From a virus, in the IMG/VR virus record IMGVR_UViG_3300005663_000016, positions 1 through 43,418 of that record: a stretch of 43,418 nucleotides of DNA; one strand, given 5' to 3'. How positions within the stretch are numbered: position 1 is the stretch's first letter; each line of letters starts with the position of its first letter. The position numbers and the translations under genes were made by a program. Positions 1-6,537 of the stretch are shown here, one piece after another. The notes under the pieces are model-generated. The model was not told the DNA's origin. It saw nothing but the letters and a program-made list of their open reading frames with translations, and searched no databases.

Positions 1-77
1 AATACGAGAACGTGGGACATATCAAACGTACTGGATTGACTCTACAACAAGAAAGATACCACGTTGGAAACCTAATA
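1..77. repeat. Terminal direct repeat, left copy (circular assembly overlap)
   Basis: These 77 bases are identical to the last 77 bases of the window (43342-43418). The reading frame of an HNH gene continues without a break when the two ends are joined. The simplest reading is that the contig is a closed circle, or a circularly permuted linear genome, with a k-mer-sized assembly overlap. A real 77 bp terminal repeat is a less likely alternative. Confidence 0.95.
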
Positions 78-157
78 AGAGGGAGCGAGAGGTGGAAGGA
101 ATTATACAATTAGCACTAGATGGGGCAAAGAAGAAGAGACTGATGATAGAGTTATAG
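2..157 (+). CDS. HNH endonuclease, C-terminal part (gene crosses the contig junction)
   Basis: This is the 3' part of the HNH gene that starts at 43094. After the 77 bp overlap is collapsed, the gene encodes 134 residues and stops with TAG at 155-157. This part holds the basic C-terminal tail (RWKPNKRERE, then GAKKKRLMIEL), which probably contacts DNA; the zinc and catalytic residues are in the other part. The Sak4-like ATPase gene begins 36 bases downstream, so the two are probably co-transcribed. Phage HNH proteins of this size are either homing-type nicking enzymes or helpers of terminase; the sequence does not decide between these. Confidence 0.8.
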   Translation: MRERGTYQTYWIDSTTRKIPRWKPNKREREVEGIIQLALDGAKKKRLMIEL

Positions 158-193
158 GGATGCTATATCAGCCCTATTGAAGGAGGAGGAGTG

Positions 194-988
194 ATGATAA
201 TAGGTTGCTGGGGTGAGGATAAGTCTTGCAAGACTACCTTCGCACTGACATTTCCTAAACCGCTAGTATTCATGGAATTTGATATAGGTGGATTTGACCG
301 AGCCATATACAGATTCCAGGAGGAGTTTGACTCAGGTGCCATAAAGTACGAGGCTTTTCCCATGCCCATGACCTTTGGCAAATTTGACCCGGCCAAGCTG
401 ACTGTTGGTCCAAGCAAAACCATAGTAGGTATGAAGGAGCTATTCTATAAGTGGGCTGGCAGGTACATAGCCAACCTGCAAGACGAAAAGGTAGCCACTG
501 TGGTTATTGATACTGCTACCTTACTTCACAGCATCAATGCTGACTGTTACCTGCAGGAACTACAGGAGAAGCAACTGCCCATCAATCCTGTCACTGGTAA
601 GGGTAGTGACGGCAAGGATTTAAGGAGCCAACTAATCCAGGTTGAATATCGGGAGCCTAACAACAGGATGAGAGGTATCCTTTACAATGCCAAATCAGCT
701 AAAAAGCATTTGGTTCTAGTCCACCATGCCGATGATGAGTATAAGCCAATGCCTCAGAAAGACGGCTCTTTAGCTATGGCACCCACCGGCAAGCGTAAAA
801 GGAAGGGCTTTGCTACCCTTGGTGACAGTGCAGATGTGATAATCCATACCTACTGGGACGACCAGAAGATGAAACCATTTGCTAAGGTGGACCTGGCCGA
901 GGTGAAACAACTGGAAGGCATGGTCTTTGAGACTCCAACATATGATAAAATCAGTAAGGTAATTAAGATGATTAAGGGGATTAGCTAG
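194..988 (+). CDS. Sak4-like RecA-fold ATPase, probable single-strand annealing recombinase
   Basis: A 264-residue P-loop ATPase resembling the phage nucleotide-binding (Sak4/AAA_24) family, which binds ssDNA and acts in recombination. Walker A is near the N-terminus (WGEDKSCKTTFAL). Walker B is VATVVIDTATLL around residue 105, followed by a LVLVHHADDEY strand. The usual second glycine of the P-loop is Cys (SCKT instead of SGKT), but the Lys and Thr are kept. Start choice: AGGAGGAGG lies at 181-189, and ATG 194 is preferred over GTG 191 because it gives better spacing. Its neighbours (HNH, ERCC4 nuclease, polymerase) fit a recombination and replication role. A general AAA ATPase is the main alternative. 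Confidence 0.75.
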   Translation: MIIGCWGEDKSCKTTFALTFPKPLVFMEFDIGGFDRAIYRFQEEFDSGAIKYEAFPMPMTFGKFDPAKLTVGPSKTIVGMKELFYKWAGRYIANLQDEKVATVVIDTATLLHSINADCYLQELQEKQLPINPVTGKGSDGKDLRSQLIQVEYREPNNRMRGILYNAKSAKKHLVLVHHADDEYKPMPQKDGSLAMAPTGKRKRKGFATLGDSADVIIHTYWDDQKMKPFAKVDLAEVKQLEGMVFETPTYDKISKVIKMIKGIS

Positions 989-1244
989 GATTATAATGTG
1001 GTTGCTAATTGCAGGTAAACACTATGCACACGATTGACGTACAGCGTTTTATTTTGAATATGAATACTACAGCATGTGCAAAAATAAGCATAGTGCTGGC
1101 GTGTCGCTGGTGAGCTTACATGAGCTTTGGTTAGCTACGAATTCAGTCATAGGATAGAGCAGTAAAGAAAGGATAGAGGTAATAAAGAAAATAACAAGGG
1201 ATGAGATAGAGCTAAAGGTCCTGAGGTACTACTCACAAAGGCGT

Positions 1245-1550
1245 ATGGATATATTCAGCCACGCACCTGGTCTGACTGAAAAGAACTTTGAGAGGATGGT
1301 ATTCCCACAGCTAGAGGAGTGGGATGCTATGGGGCTCAGACATATTTTTAGATTGGTTGGTACTGACAAACCCATACACACATATCCGAAGGATTGGTGG
1401 AATATGTTTAAGGAGAGATATTTTCCACAATGGTTGGTTCGCCACTTCCCTATAGAGTACAAGGAGGTAGTGGCCAAGCACATGTTCCCATACCTGAAAG
1501 AAACACTTGGTGAGGAAATAGTTAGAGTTTATGTAAAGGATAAAGAATGA
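1245..1550 (+). CDS. Hypothetical protein, 101 residues, start uncertain
   Basis: I do not recognise the family. The protein is rich in aromatic and basic residues (DWWNMFKERYFPQWLVRHFP) and has no Cys cluster or membrane segment. It overlaps the ERCC4 nuclease start by 4 bases (ATGA), so the two are translationally coupled. ATG 1245 has only a weak AAAGG before it. The same frame stays open back to 1158 and looks coding (lysine- and glutamate-rich) but has no ATG, GTG or TTG. A non-standard start or a small frameshift upstream is therefore possible. The stretch 989-1157 holds no convincing gene. Confidence 0.65.
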   Translation: MDIFSHAPGLTEKNFERMVFPQLEEWDAMGLRHIFRLVGTDKPIHTYPKDWWNMFKERYFPQWLVRHFPIEYKEVVAKHMFPYLKETLGEEIVRVYVKDKE

Positions 1551-2278
1551 CCATACTACTGGATGTCTTTGAGCCTGACCAGATTGAGCTACTCATCCGG
1601 CAGTCCACACCGGTGGAGCGTATATCACTCAATGCTAAGGGTATAGCGGACTACTTCTTCTATGCCTGTGATGGTCACCGCATACAGATAGAACGGAAGC
1701 AGACTGATGAGGTGTTGGGTGGTATGGATAAGGTGGAAGAACAACTGAGGAGGGAGTTGGATAATGGTGTGGAGGAAACTATACTGCTGGTAGAAGGTGT
1801 ATGTGAGCCGGTATTCGGGTTGAAAATAGCCACTCAGACATGGAGGAAGGCTAAGGGTAAGAATATTCTGGTTCCTGGCCGTACCTATAATTGCAGCTAT
1901 ACCGGTTATAAGGCTTGGCAGAACCAGCTAGATAAGGCTGGAGTTACCATCGTGGAGACATTTGATTATACTGCTACTGCCATGACCATTGTGGCATTGT
2001 TTCAAAATGCCCAGAAGTCCGAGCATAAGACACTGAGGAGGTATATCAAGGATAGGATTTATATAGAATCCTACAATCCCCATGTACTAACATTGATGGG
2101 CATAAAGAATGGTGGAGTTGGTGAGGAAGCAGGTAAAGCCCTAATAGACAGGTATGGTACAGCACACTATACCTTGATGCAGAGCTTAGATGAATTGGCC
2201 GAAACACTGGTAGGCGAAAAGAAATTCGGAATTAAACGTGCTGGGAAATTACTAAAGGCATTTGGGAGGAACACATAA
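1547..2278 (+). CDS. ERCC4 (XPF/Mus81-type) nuclease with C-terminal helix-hairpin-helix
   Basis: A 243-residue structure-specific endonuclease. The N-terminal ERCC4 fold shows the metal-binding series: D6 in LLDVFEPD, D35 in GIADYFF, and the signature IERKQTD at residues 48-54 (E49, R50, K51, D54). The C-terminal 70 residues match tandem helix-hairpin-helix motifs (GVGEEAGKALIDRYG and FGIKRAGKLLKAF), which bind the DNA backbone. Family members cut flaps, forks or branched DNA. In this phage it probably processes replication or recombination intermediates together with the Sak4-like ATPase and family A polymerase. It is ATGA-coupled to the gene before and TAATG-coupled to the gene after. Confidence 0.88.
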   Translation: MTILLDVFEPDQIELLIRQSTPVERISLNAKGIADYFFYACDGHRIQIERKQTDEVLGGMDKVEEQLRRELDNGVEETILLVEGVCEPVFGLKIATQTWRKAKGKNILVPGRTYNCSYTGYKAWQNQLDKAGVTIVETFDYTATAMTIVALFQNAQKSEHKTLRRYIKDRIYIESYNPHVLTLMGIKNGGVGEEAGKALIDRYGTAHYTLMQSLDELAETLVGEKKFGIKRAGKLLKAFGRNT

Positions 2279-2445
2279 TGCTAGAGTCAGTAAGGAGGCT
2301 GAGCCATAAGATTAAATGCAAACTAGGGTTCCATCATACTGCTGGGGTACAAATGTTATGGAGTAGAGACAACCCTAACTATGGAGGCACCAGACTTAGA
2401 TGTACTTGGTGTGACAAGATAATAAAGGAGGAGATATATGACTGA
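2278..2445 (+). CDS. Small zinc-binding protein, DUF1660-like, 55 residues
   Basis: Begins inside the stop of the nuclease gene (TAATG) and overlaps the next gene by 8 bases. The sequence has KCKLGFHHT near the N-terminus and CTWCDK near the C-terminus, a layout typical of small phage Cys/His proteins of the DUF1660 kind (CK-x-x-G-H...CxxC). It probably binds one zinc ion. No catalytic role is visible. Tight coupling on both sides supports a real gene despite its size. Confidence 0.7.
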   Translation: MLESVRRLSHKIKCKLGFHHTAGVQMLWSRDNPNYGGTRLRCTWCDKIIKEEIYD

Positions 2446-2791
2446 TTTAACCCGCAGCACCAGCAAGGATAACAAGTTCCACCTCGGCCAGTATGAGTTG
2501 GCTGGTATGATTAGACCTGCCATAAGGAGTTATAGGTTCCATAATAACAACCAGAATCCGGAGGCTATTATCATACCGTTTGTAAAGGAGGTGGATGGCA
2601 TCAGGATTGAGTACGGCAAGTCCGACCCATTGCAGGTTGAGATTGCCGCAGAGGCTAAGATGGATGCACAAGACATGGCCAATGAACAGATAATAGAGGA
2701 GCAAGAGGAGGAACCAGCTTGTCCTCCTCACTGGTATAATGATGAAGGATTATGCAAAGTCTGTGGAGCTAGTGCTGAGGATGAAGAATAA
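2438..2791 (+). CDS. Hypothetical protein with C-terminal zinc-knuckle, 117 residues
   Basis: AAAGGAGGAG precedes ATG 2438 with good spacing. The body is unrecognised. A Glu-rich linker (EEQEEEPA) leads to a C-terminal Cys/His unit, CPPHWYNDEGLCKVCG, that looks like a half zinc ribbon. Such tails usually mediate protein or nucleic acid contacts. It sits in the plus-strand small-gene operon between the ERCC4 nuclease and the methyltransferase. Confidence 0.75.
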   Translation: MTDLTRSTSKDNKFHLGQYELAGMIRPAIRSYRFHNNNQNPEAIIIPFVKEVDGIRIEYGKSDPLQVEIAAEAKMDAQDMANEQIIEEQEEEPACPPHWYNDEGLCKVCGASAEDEE

Positions 2792-3017
2792 ACTGGATGA
2801 GGACCAAGTCCAAGTAGTAGCTGATACCGTCAAGACCATAGCTGAACATAGAGGATACATGACCTACCCAAAGGAGGCTGAGGTTAGGATGGTATTAGAG
2901 GCTATTCTGTTAATACACAAGATTAGCAAGGTACTACAATCGCTGGATAAGGGGATGGAACATGGAACGGTGGTCAGACGGAAGTCCGGCACCAAGTCTA
3001 GGACTAGTAAAACTTGA
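2781..3017 (+). CDS. Hypothetical helical protein, 78 residues
   Basis: The frame is open from ATG 2739, but that would overlap the preceding gene by 53 bases. ATG 2781 gives an 11-base overlap typical of this operon, so it is preferred, although its ribosome binding site is weak (GGAG 12 bases upstream). The predicted protein is mostly amphipathic helix (EAEVRMVLEAILLIHKISKVL) and ends in a basic tail (RRKSGTKSRTSK). No family recognised. Confidence 0.55.
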   Translation: MKNKLDEDQVQVVADTVKTIAEHRGYMTYPKEAEVRMVLEAILLIHKISKVLQSLDKGMEHGTVVRRKSGTKSRTSKT

Positions 3018-3222
3018 TAGCCTAAGAGGTCAACCAACAGTCAATGTGGTGATGGTTATTAGAGTTCCTAAGGGAGAGTGTCGTATATTTAATAATCCAA
3101 AGCTAGAATCCAGAGTCAGTAGGCAGATTAAACCAGCACTTAGCTTGGCCGTATTAGAGAGGTTAACCAATAATAGGTGTGAGGCTGTCAGAGCCTTTAT
3201 GGAGGAGCATGGTTATGACTAA
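2962..3222 (+). CDS. Hypothetical protein, 86 residues
   Basis: AAGGGGA upstream of ATG 2962 supports the start. The first 56 bases overlap the previous gene, which is long for this operon, so a later start (GTG 3046 or ATG 3052) is possible. It has a beta-rich middle (PTVNVVMVIRVPKGECRIF) followed by a helix (PALSLAVLERLTNNRCEAVRAFMEE). Function unknown. Confidence 0.55.
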   Translation: MERWSDGSPAPSLGLVKLDSLRGQPTVNVVMVIRVPKGECRIFNNPKLESRVSRQIKPALSLAVLERLTNNRCEAVRAFMEEHGYD

Positions 3223-3367
3223 ACCTAAACAGACACCCAAAGAACTGGCGGAGGAGCATTGGGGTTGGATAGAGTCCTTACTATACCAGCAAAGGCAGAT
3301 GGAGAAGAAGCTGTTTATAGATGCCTTTGTCCATGGTTTCAAACATGGAAGGAAGGACAAGCAATGA
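3215..3367 (+). CDS. Hypothetical small protein, 50 residues
   Basis: GGAGGAG at 3201-3207 is ideally spaced for ATG 3215, so this is preferred over GTG 3179 or ATG 3209 in the same frame. It overlaps the previous stop by 8 bases. The predicted single long helix is rich in Lys, Glu and aromatic residues (HWGWIESLLYQQRQMEKK). No family recognised. Confidence 0.6.
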   Translation: MTKPKQTPKELAEEHWGWIESLLYQQRQMEKKLFIDAFVHGFKHGRKDKQ

Positions 3368-3528
3368 GGCTGACCGGCATATCCTTCAAGGTGGAGACAA
3401 ACTACCCTGCCATAACAATAGGCAAGCACACTTTTGTATTTAGCAGGCATTACTGGTTTAACACCAAACACCCCTGTAGAGGTCAGGAGACTGTTAGGAG
3501 TCTGGATAGTCAAGGAGTTAGACGATGA
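3364..3528 (+). CDS. Hypothetical small protein, 54 residues
   Basis: The start at ATG 3364 overlaps the previous stop (ATGA) and has GGAAGGA upstream. The same frame is open further upstream (ATG 3259), but that would lie entirely inside the previous gene. The product is beta-rich and basic (ISFKVETNYPAITIGKHTFVF). It is ATGA-coupled to the methyltransferase. Function unknown. Confidence 0.6.
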   Translation: MRLTGISFKVETNYPAITIGKHTFVFSRHYWFNTKHPCRGQETVRSLDSQGVRR

Positions 3529-4340
3529 CTAAACCATTTGCACCGGAATTCAAACGGGAGGAGCATGGTTGGATTACCTTCCCACCAGACCAGCAGGATA
3601 GGAAGTCCCTATTCTTCCCCAATGGGGTTATGAAACATCCTGCTAAGATGAACTTCCACCTCCAGCAAGCCATTATTAAGTATGTGGCTGAACCAGGCAA
3701 TGTCCTGTTAGACCCGTTTGGTGGCACCGGCACACTGATGATAGCCGCCCTTCAAGGCTACCGAGTAATTCTGCTAGAAATTGAGGATGGCTACCACCGG
3801 CTACAATTGGAGGCAGCGGCTAACCTTGATATACAGGTACCAGGTGCAGGCCAGCTAGTCACTCTGTTGCATGGTGATAATAGGATGTTGTTGCCAATAC
3901 CATGTAACCATGTCATTACCTCACCACCTTACGCTCAGGCTATGAAGGCTACCAAAGTCAGGAAAAGGCGGGAGGATGCACCTGATAACTGGCTGGTGGA
4001 GCAGGATGAGAGGATGTTAGCTTACAGCAAGTCACCGAGGAATATCAGTAAGATAAATCCATTCCTCTACAATATGGAAATGAGAAAGATTTACCAGCTA
4101 TGTTACCAATCACTACCTGTCGGTGGCACCATGACCACTGTTATTAAGGATAGGATAGTGGATGGTAAGCGGGTGTACCTCAGTAAGTGGGCGGATAAGG
4201 TATGCAAGGCAGCTGGCTTCACACTGGAGCTGTGGGAGAAGTGGAAGGCACTAGGTCATGGGTTCACCAAGATAGCTGCCTCACAAGGTAAGCAGGTGGT
4301 GTGGGACGAGGACATATTGATTTACAGGAGGACGACATGA
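3525..4340 (+). CDS. DNA methyltransferase (N4-cytosine or N6-adenine, DPFGGTGT/TSPPY)
   Basis: A 271-residue amino-methyltransferase. Motif X-like HPAKMN lies near residue 38, the SAM-binding motif I is LLDPFGGTGT (61-70), the acidic strand motif is LLEIED (83-88), and the catalytic motif IV is TSPPY (132-136). SPPY is most often found in N4-cytosine enzymes, though N6-adenine enzymes can carry it. No restriction enzyme is next to it, so it is probably an orphan phage methylase that protects or marks phage DNA, or controls a regulatory step. ATGA overlaps at both ends place it firmly in the operon. Confidence 0.88.
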   Translation: MTKPFAPEFKREEHGWITFPPDQQDRKSLFFPNGVMKHPAKMNFHLQQAIIKYVAEPGNVLLDPFGGTGTLMIAALQGYRVILLEIEDGYHRLQLEAAANLDIQVPGAGQLVTLLHGDNRMLLPIPCNHVITSPPYAQAMKATKVRKRREDAPDNWLVEQDERMLAYSKSPRNISKINPFLYNMEMRKIYQLCYQSLPVGGTMTTVIKDRIVDGKRVYLSKWADKVCKAAGFTLELWEKWKALGHGFTKIAASQGKQVVWDEDILIYRRTT

Positions 4341-4528
4341 CACTGACTGAACTGCTAAGGAGAAACCACTATAGCGAGGATGATATAGTAGATATTAAGT
4401 ATGAACTTAGAAAGTGGCTCAAGGAGATGGGTCTACCTGACTATGACACTATTGGCAAAGGTGGGGCTATATTCTCTGCTACCGACTCACTACGGGAACT
4501 GCTAGTAACTCTAGTGGACGAGCCATAA
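4337..4528 (+). CDS. Hypothetical small protein, 63 residues
   Basis: ATG 4337 overlaps the methyltransferase stop (ATGA) and has a perfect AGGAGG at 4327-4332. An in-frame upstream ATG (4301) lacks this support. The protein is acidic and helical (MTLTELLRRNHYSEDDIVDIKYELRKWL). The polymerase gene follows immediately. Function unknown. Confidence 0.7.
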   Translation: MTLTELLRRNHYSEDDIVDIKYELRKWLKEMGLPDYDTIGKGGAIFSATDSLRELLVTLVDEP

Positions 4529-6232
4529 ATGTACTTCAACCACGACCCTAGCACCAACTCCTACTACTATGGTGAAACAGCACCTTACAAGGGTATGGGT
4601 AAAGACTTGCTGTTTAACCAGTCCCACCAGGTAATCGGTGTTGATGTAGAAACTATCAGCCTCAAGGAGCGTACTGCTGTAGGTGTAGGTATCAGCCTCA
4701 AACCTAACCTCAGCTTCTACTTCCAGCTATTCCCTGAGGTATCACCATCAATACCATGGCACCTACTGACAGACCCCAAAGTGACCAAGGTAATGCACAA
4801 TGGACTCTTTGACCTGCCAGCATTGCGGGAGTATGATGTGGATACCACAGCCATAGTGGATACCATGATAATGGCCAGGTTATTATGCTACCAATTTACA
4901 GGGTTGTTGGACATGTCACCTGTACACAGGATGGAAGTCCATGACATGAAGGAAGTGCTGGAGGAACATGGTGCTAAAACCACACTGGAGTTGCCTCAGG
5001 AGGTGACAGCCCGCAAATGTATGCAGGATAGCTCGGCCACCTTACAACTCTACCACGAATTGTGGGAGGATACCAACAAGGAGTACCTGGCTACTGAAAT
5101 GCAGGTCATACCTATCTGTATTGATATGTCCTACCGTGGTTTGCTGATTGACCAGAACATGAGGCAGATAGTGGAGGACATATTACAGGAACAGTCGGAC
5201 TATTACCTTGGTCTGTGTGAGGAGGAAGGATTCCTGCCGAGTTCAGCACAACAGGTGGCATGGACACTAGGTGACCGTGGAGCCTATAGTGTGTTCAGGC
5301 GGTTGCCTTATACTAATTGGAAAAAGACACAGCTATCCACCTCCAAGGAAACACTAAAGAAGATGGACGACCCACTGGCTGGCATAGTGCTACAGTATAG
5401 GGAATATGCCAAGCTCAATTCTACCTACATCAAACCATGGGCACATGACGAGAGGGCTTACACTAGGTTCCACCTAGATGCTATCACAGGTAGGCCGTCC
5501 AGCACTGACAGGAACATGCAGAACATACCTGGCAAATTCAGGAAGGATGGCAGCAAATATCCGGTGAACTGCCGTGGTGTATTGCTACCAGACAGTGGTA
5601 CTTGGACTGATGTGGATTGGGAGCAGTTAGAACCTAGAGTATTGGCTTACCTGTCTGAGGATAAGGAAATGCAACACATCTTCTCCTTGCCTAAATACAA
5701 CCCAGATGGTAGCAAGAATGAGGATGCAGACATACACCTACAGGTGGCTATGTTTATGGGTGTTGTCCGAAGGCTAGGCAAACTAACAAACCTAGCTATG
5801 ACTTATGGTGCCACTGATGAAACATTGGCAGAACAACTAGGTATTAAGGACATTGGCAGGATTAGACAGCTAAAGGATATGTGGGGGAGAAAATTCCCAC
5901 AGGCTATGGACTGGATAGACTCACGGCAGGAGGATGCTCTGAGGACTGGTATGGCTAGGACTGTGTTTGGCAGGAATATCAGGTTGCCTACTGAGGAGGA
6001 GGAAAGTGCCGATAGTATTAAGAGGAAGGCTATTGATTATCCGTGTCAGGGTAGTGCTGCCGAGATACTGAAGCGTGGTCTAATCAGGATGCAGAAGCTC
6101 AATCTCAGCCTGCAGGTACATGACGAGCTGTTGGTGGATGGGTACGTACCCGATTATACGTTCAAGCCATTGGAGGATATAGCACCATTCAGGACGCCAG
6201 TGGAAGTAAAGTATTTGGAGAGGTGGGAATAA
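4529..6232 (+). CDS. polA: DNA polymerase I family (family A) with 3'-5' exonuclease domain
   Basis: A compact 567-residue family A polymerase, about the size of a Klenow fragment, with no 5' nuclease domain. Exonuclease motifs: D39 and E41 in GVDVET, N91 and D95 in HNGLFD, D167 in CMQDSSATLQLY. Polymerase motifs: QNIP (331-334), motif A DVDWEQLEPRVLAYLS with D363 and E368, motif B RRLGKLTNLAMTYG (R414, K418, Y426), and motif C VHDELL with D532. All catalytic carboxylates are present. The exo III Tyr normally four residues before the Asp is Lys here. It starts directly after the previous stop. It is the replicative polymerase of the phage by inference. Confidence 0.95.
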   Translation: MYFNHDPSTNSYYYGETAPYKGMGKDLLFNQSHQVIGVDVETISLKERTAVGVGISLKPNLSFYFQLFPEVSPSIPWHLLTDPKVTKVMHNGLFDLPALREYDVDTTAIVDTMIMARLLCYQFTGLLDMSPVHRMEVHDMKEVLEEHGAKTTLELPQEVTARKCMQDSSATLQLYHELWEDTNKEYLATEMQVIPICIDMSYRGLLIDQNMRQIVEDILQEQSDYYLGLCEEEGFLPSSAQQVAWTLGDRGAYSVFRRLPYTNWKKTQLSTSKETLKKMDDPLAGIVLQYREYAKLNSTYIKPWAHDERAYTRFHLDAITGRPSSTDRNMQNIPGKFRKDGSKYPVNCRGVLLPDSGTWTDVDWEQLEPRVLAYLSEDKEMQHIFSLPKYNPDGSKNEDADIHLQVAMFMGVVRRLGKLTNLAMTYGATDETLAEQLGIKDIGRIRQLKDMWGRKFPQAMDWIDSRQEDALRTGMARTVFGRNIRLPTEEEESADSIKRKAIDYPCQGSAAEILKRGLIRMQKLNLSLQVHDELLVDGYVPDYTFKPLEDIAPFRTPVEVKYLERWE

Positions 6233-6390
6233 TGACACTAAACGAGCTAATTAGGGATTTGCAACTAGAACAGGATAGGCATGGAGATAATGAGGTAGGC
6301 TACGAGGTTGGTAGTACCTATATGGAGATTCTCATAGGTGACGACCCTGCCACAGGAAGCTCTGTCAACATACCTGACCCTGGCTGGTAG
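6232..6390 (+). CDS. Hypothetical small protein, 52 residues, last gene of the plus operon
   Basis: It begins in the polymerase stop codon (TAATG) and is probably translated by coupling. The protein is acidic (MTLNELIRDLQLEQDRHGDN) and similar in its first residues to the 63-residue protein just before the polymerase (MTLTELL). It ends just before a hairpin that separates the converging operons. Confidence 0.6.
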   Translation: MTLNELIRDLQLEQDRHGDNEVGYEVGSTYMEILIGDDPATGSSVNIPDPGW

Positions 6391-6394
6391 TAAA

Positions 6395-6428
6395 GGACTC
6401 CCTAGTTGTTGCCACTACCAAGGAGTCC
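6395..6428. terminator. Hairpin between converging operons, probable bidirectional terminator
   Basis: GGACTCC at 6395-6401 pairs with GGAGTCC at 6422-6428, and inside it TAGT pairs with ACTA around a 7-base loop. It lies 5 bases after the last plus-strand gene and about 110 bases beyond the end of the minus-strand operon. No long T-run follows on either strand (only CCTTTA on the minus strand), so termination may be weak or factor-assisted. The remaining bases to 6537 hold no gene. Confidence 0.55.
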
Positions 6429-6537
6429 CTGCACTATCCAATATAGTCAGGCAGTACATAGGTGATAAGCAACCACAATACTACCCCAACTATAAGGACT
6501 AATACAACTGCCTCAAATAGAACCTTTAACAAGTACT

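Noticed and set aside
1-77. True terminal redundancy (packaging repeats)
   Set aside because: 77 bp is typical of an assembler k-mer and lies inside a coding gene; real direct terminal repeats are normally longer.
989-1157. Promoter-like TTGACG around 1036 and a 29-codon frame (MHTIDVQRF start) at about 1023
   Set aside because: The -10 is poor, the TGTG signature of the other phage promoters is missing, and the small frame has no ribosome binding site.
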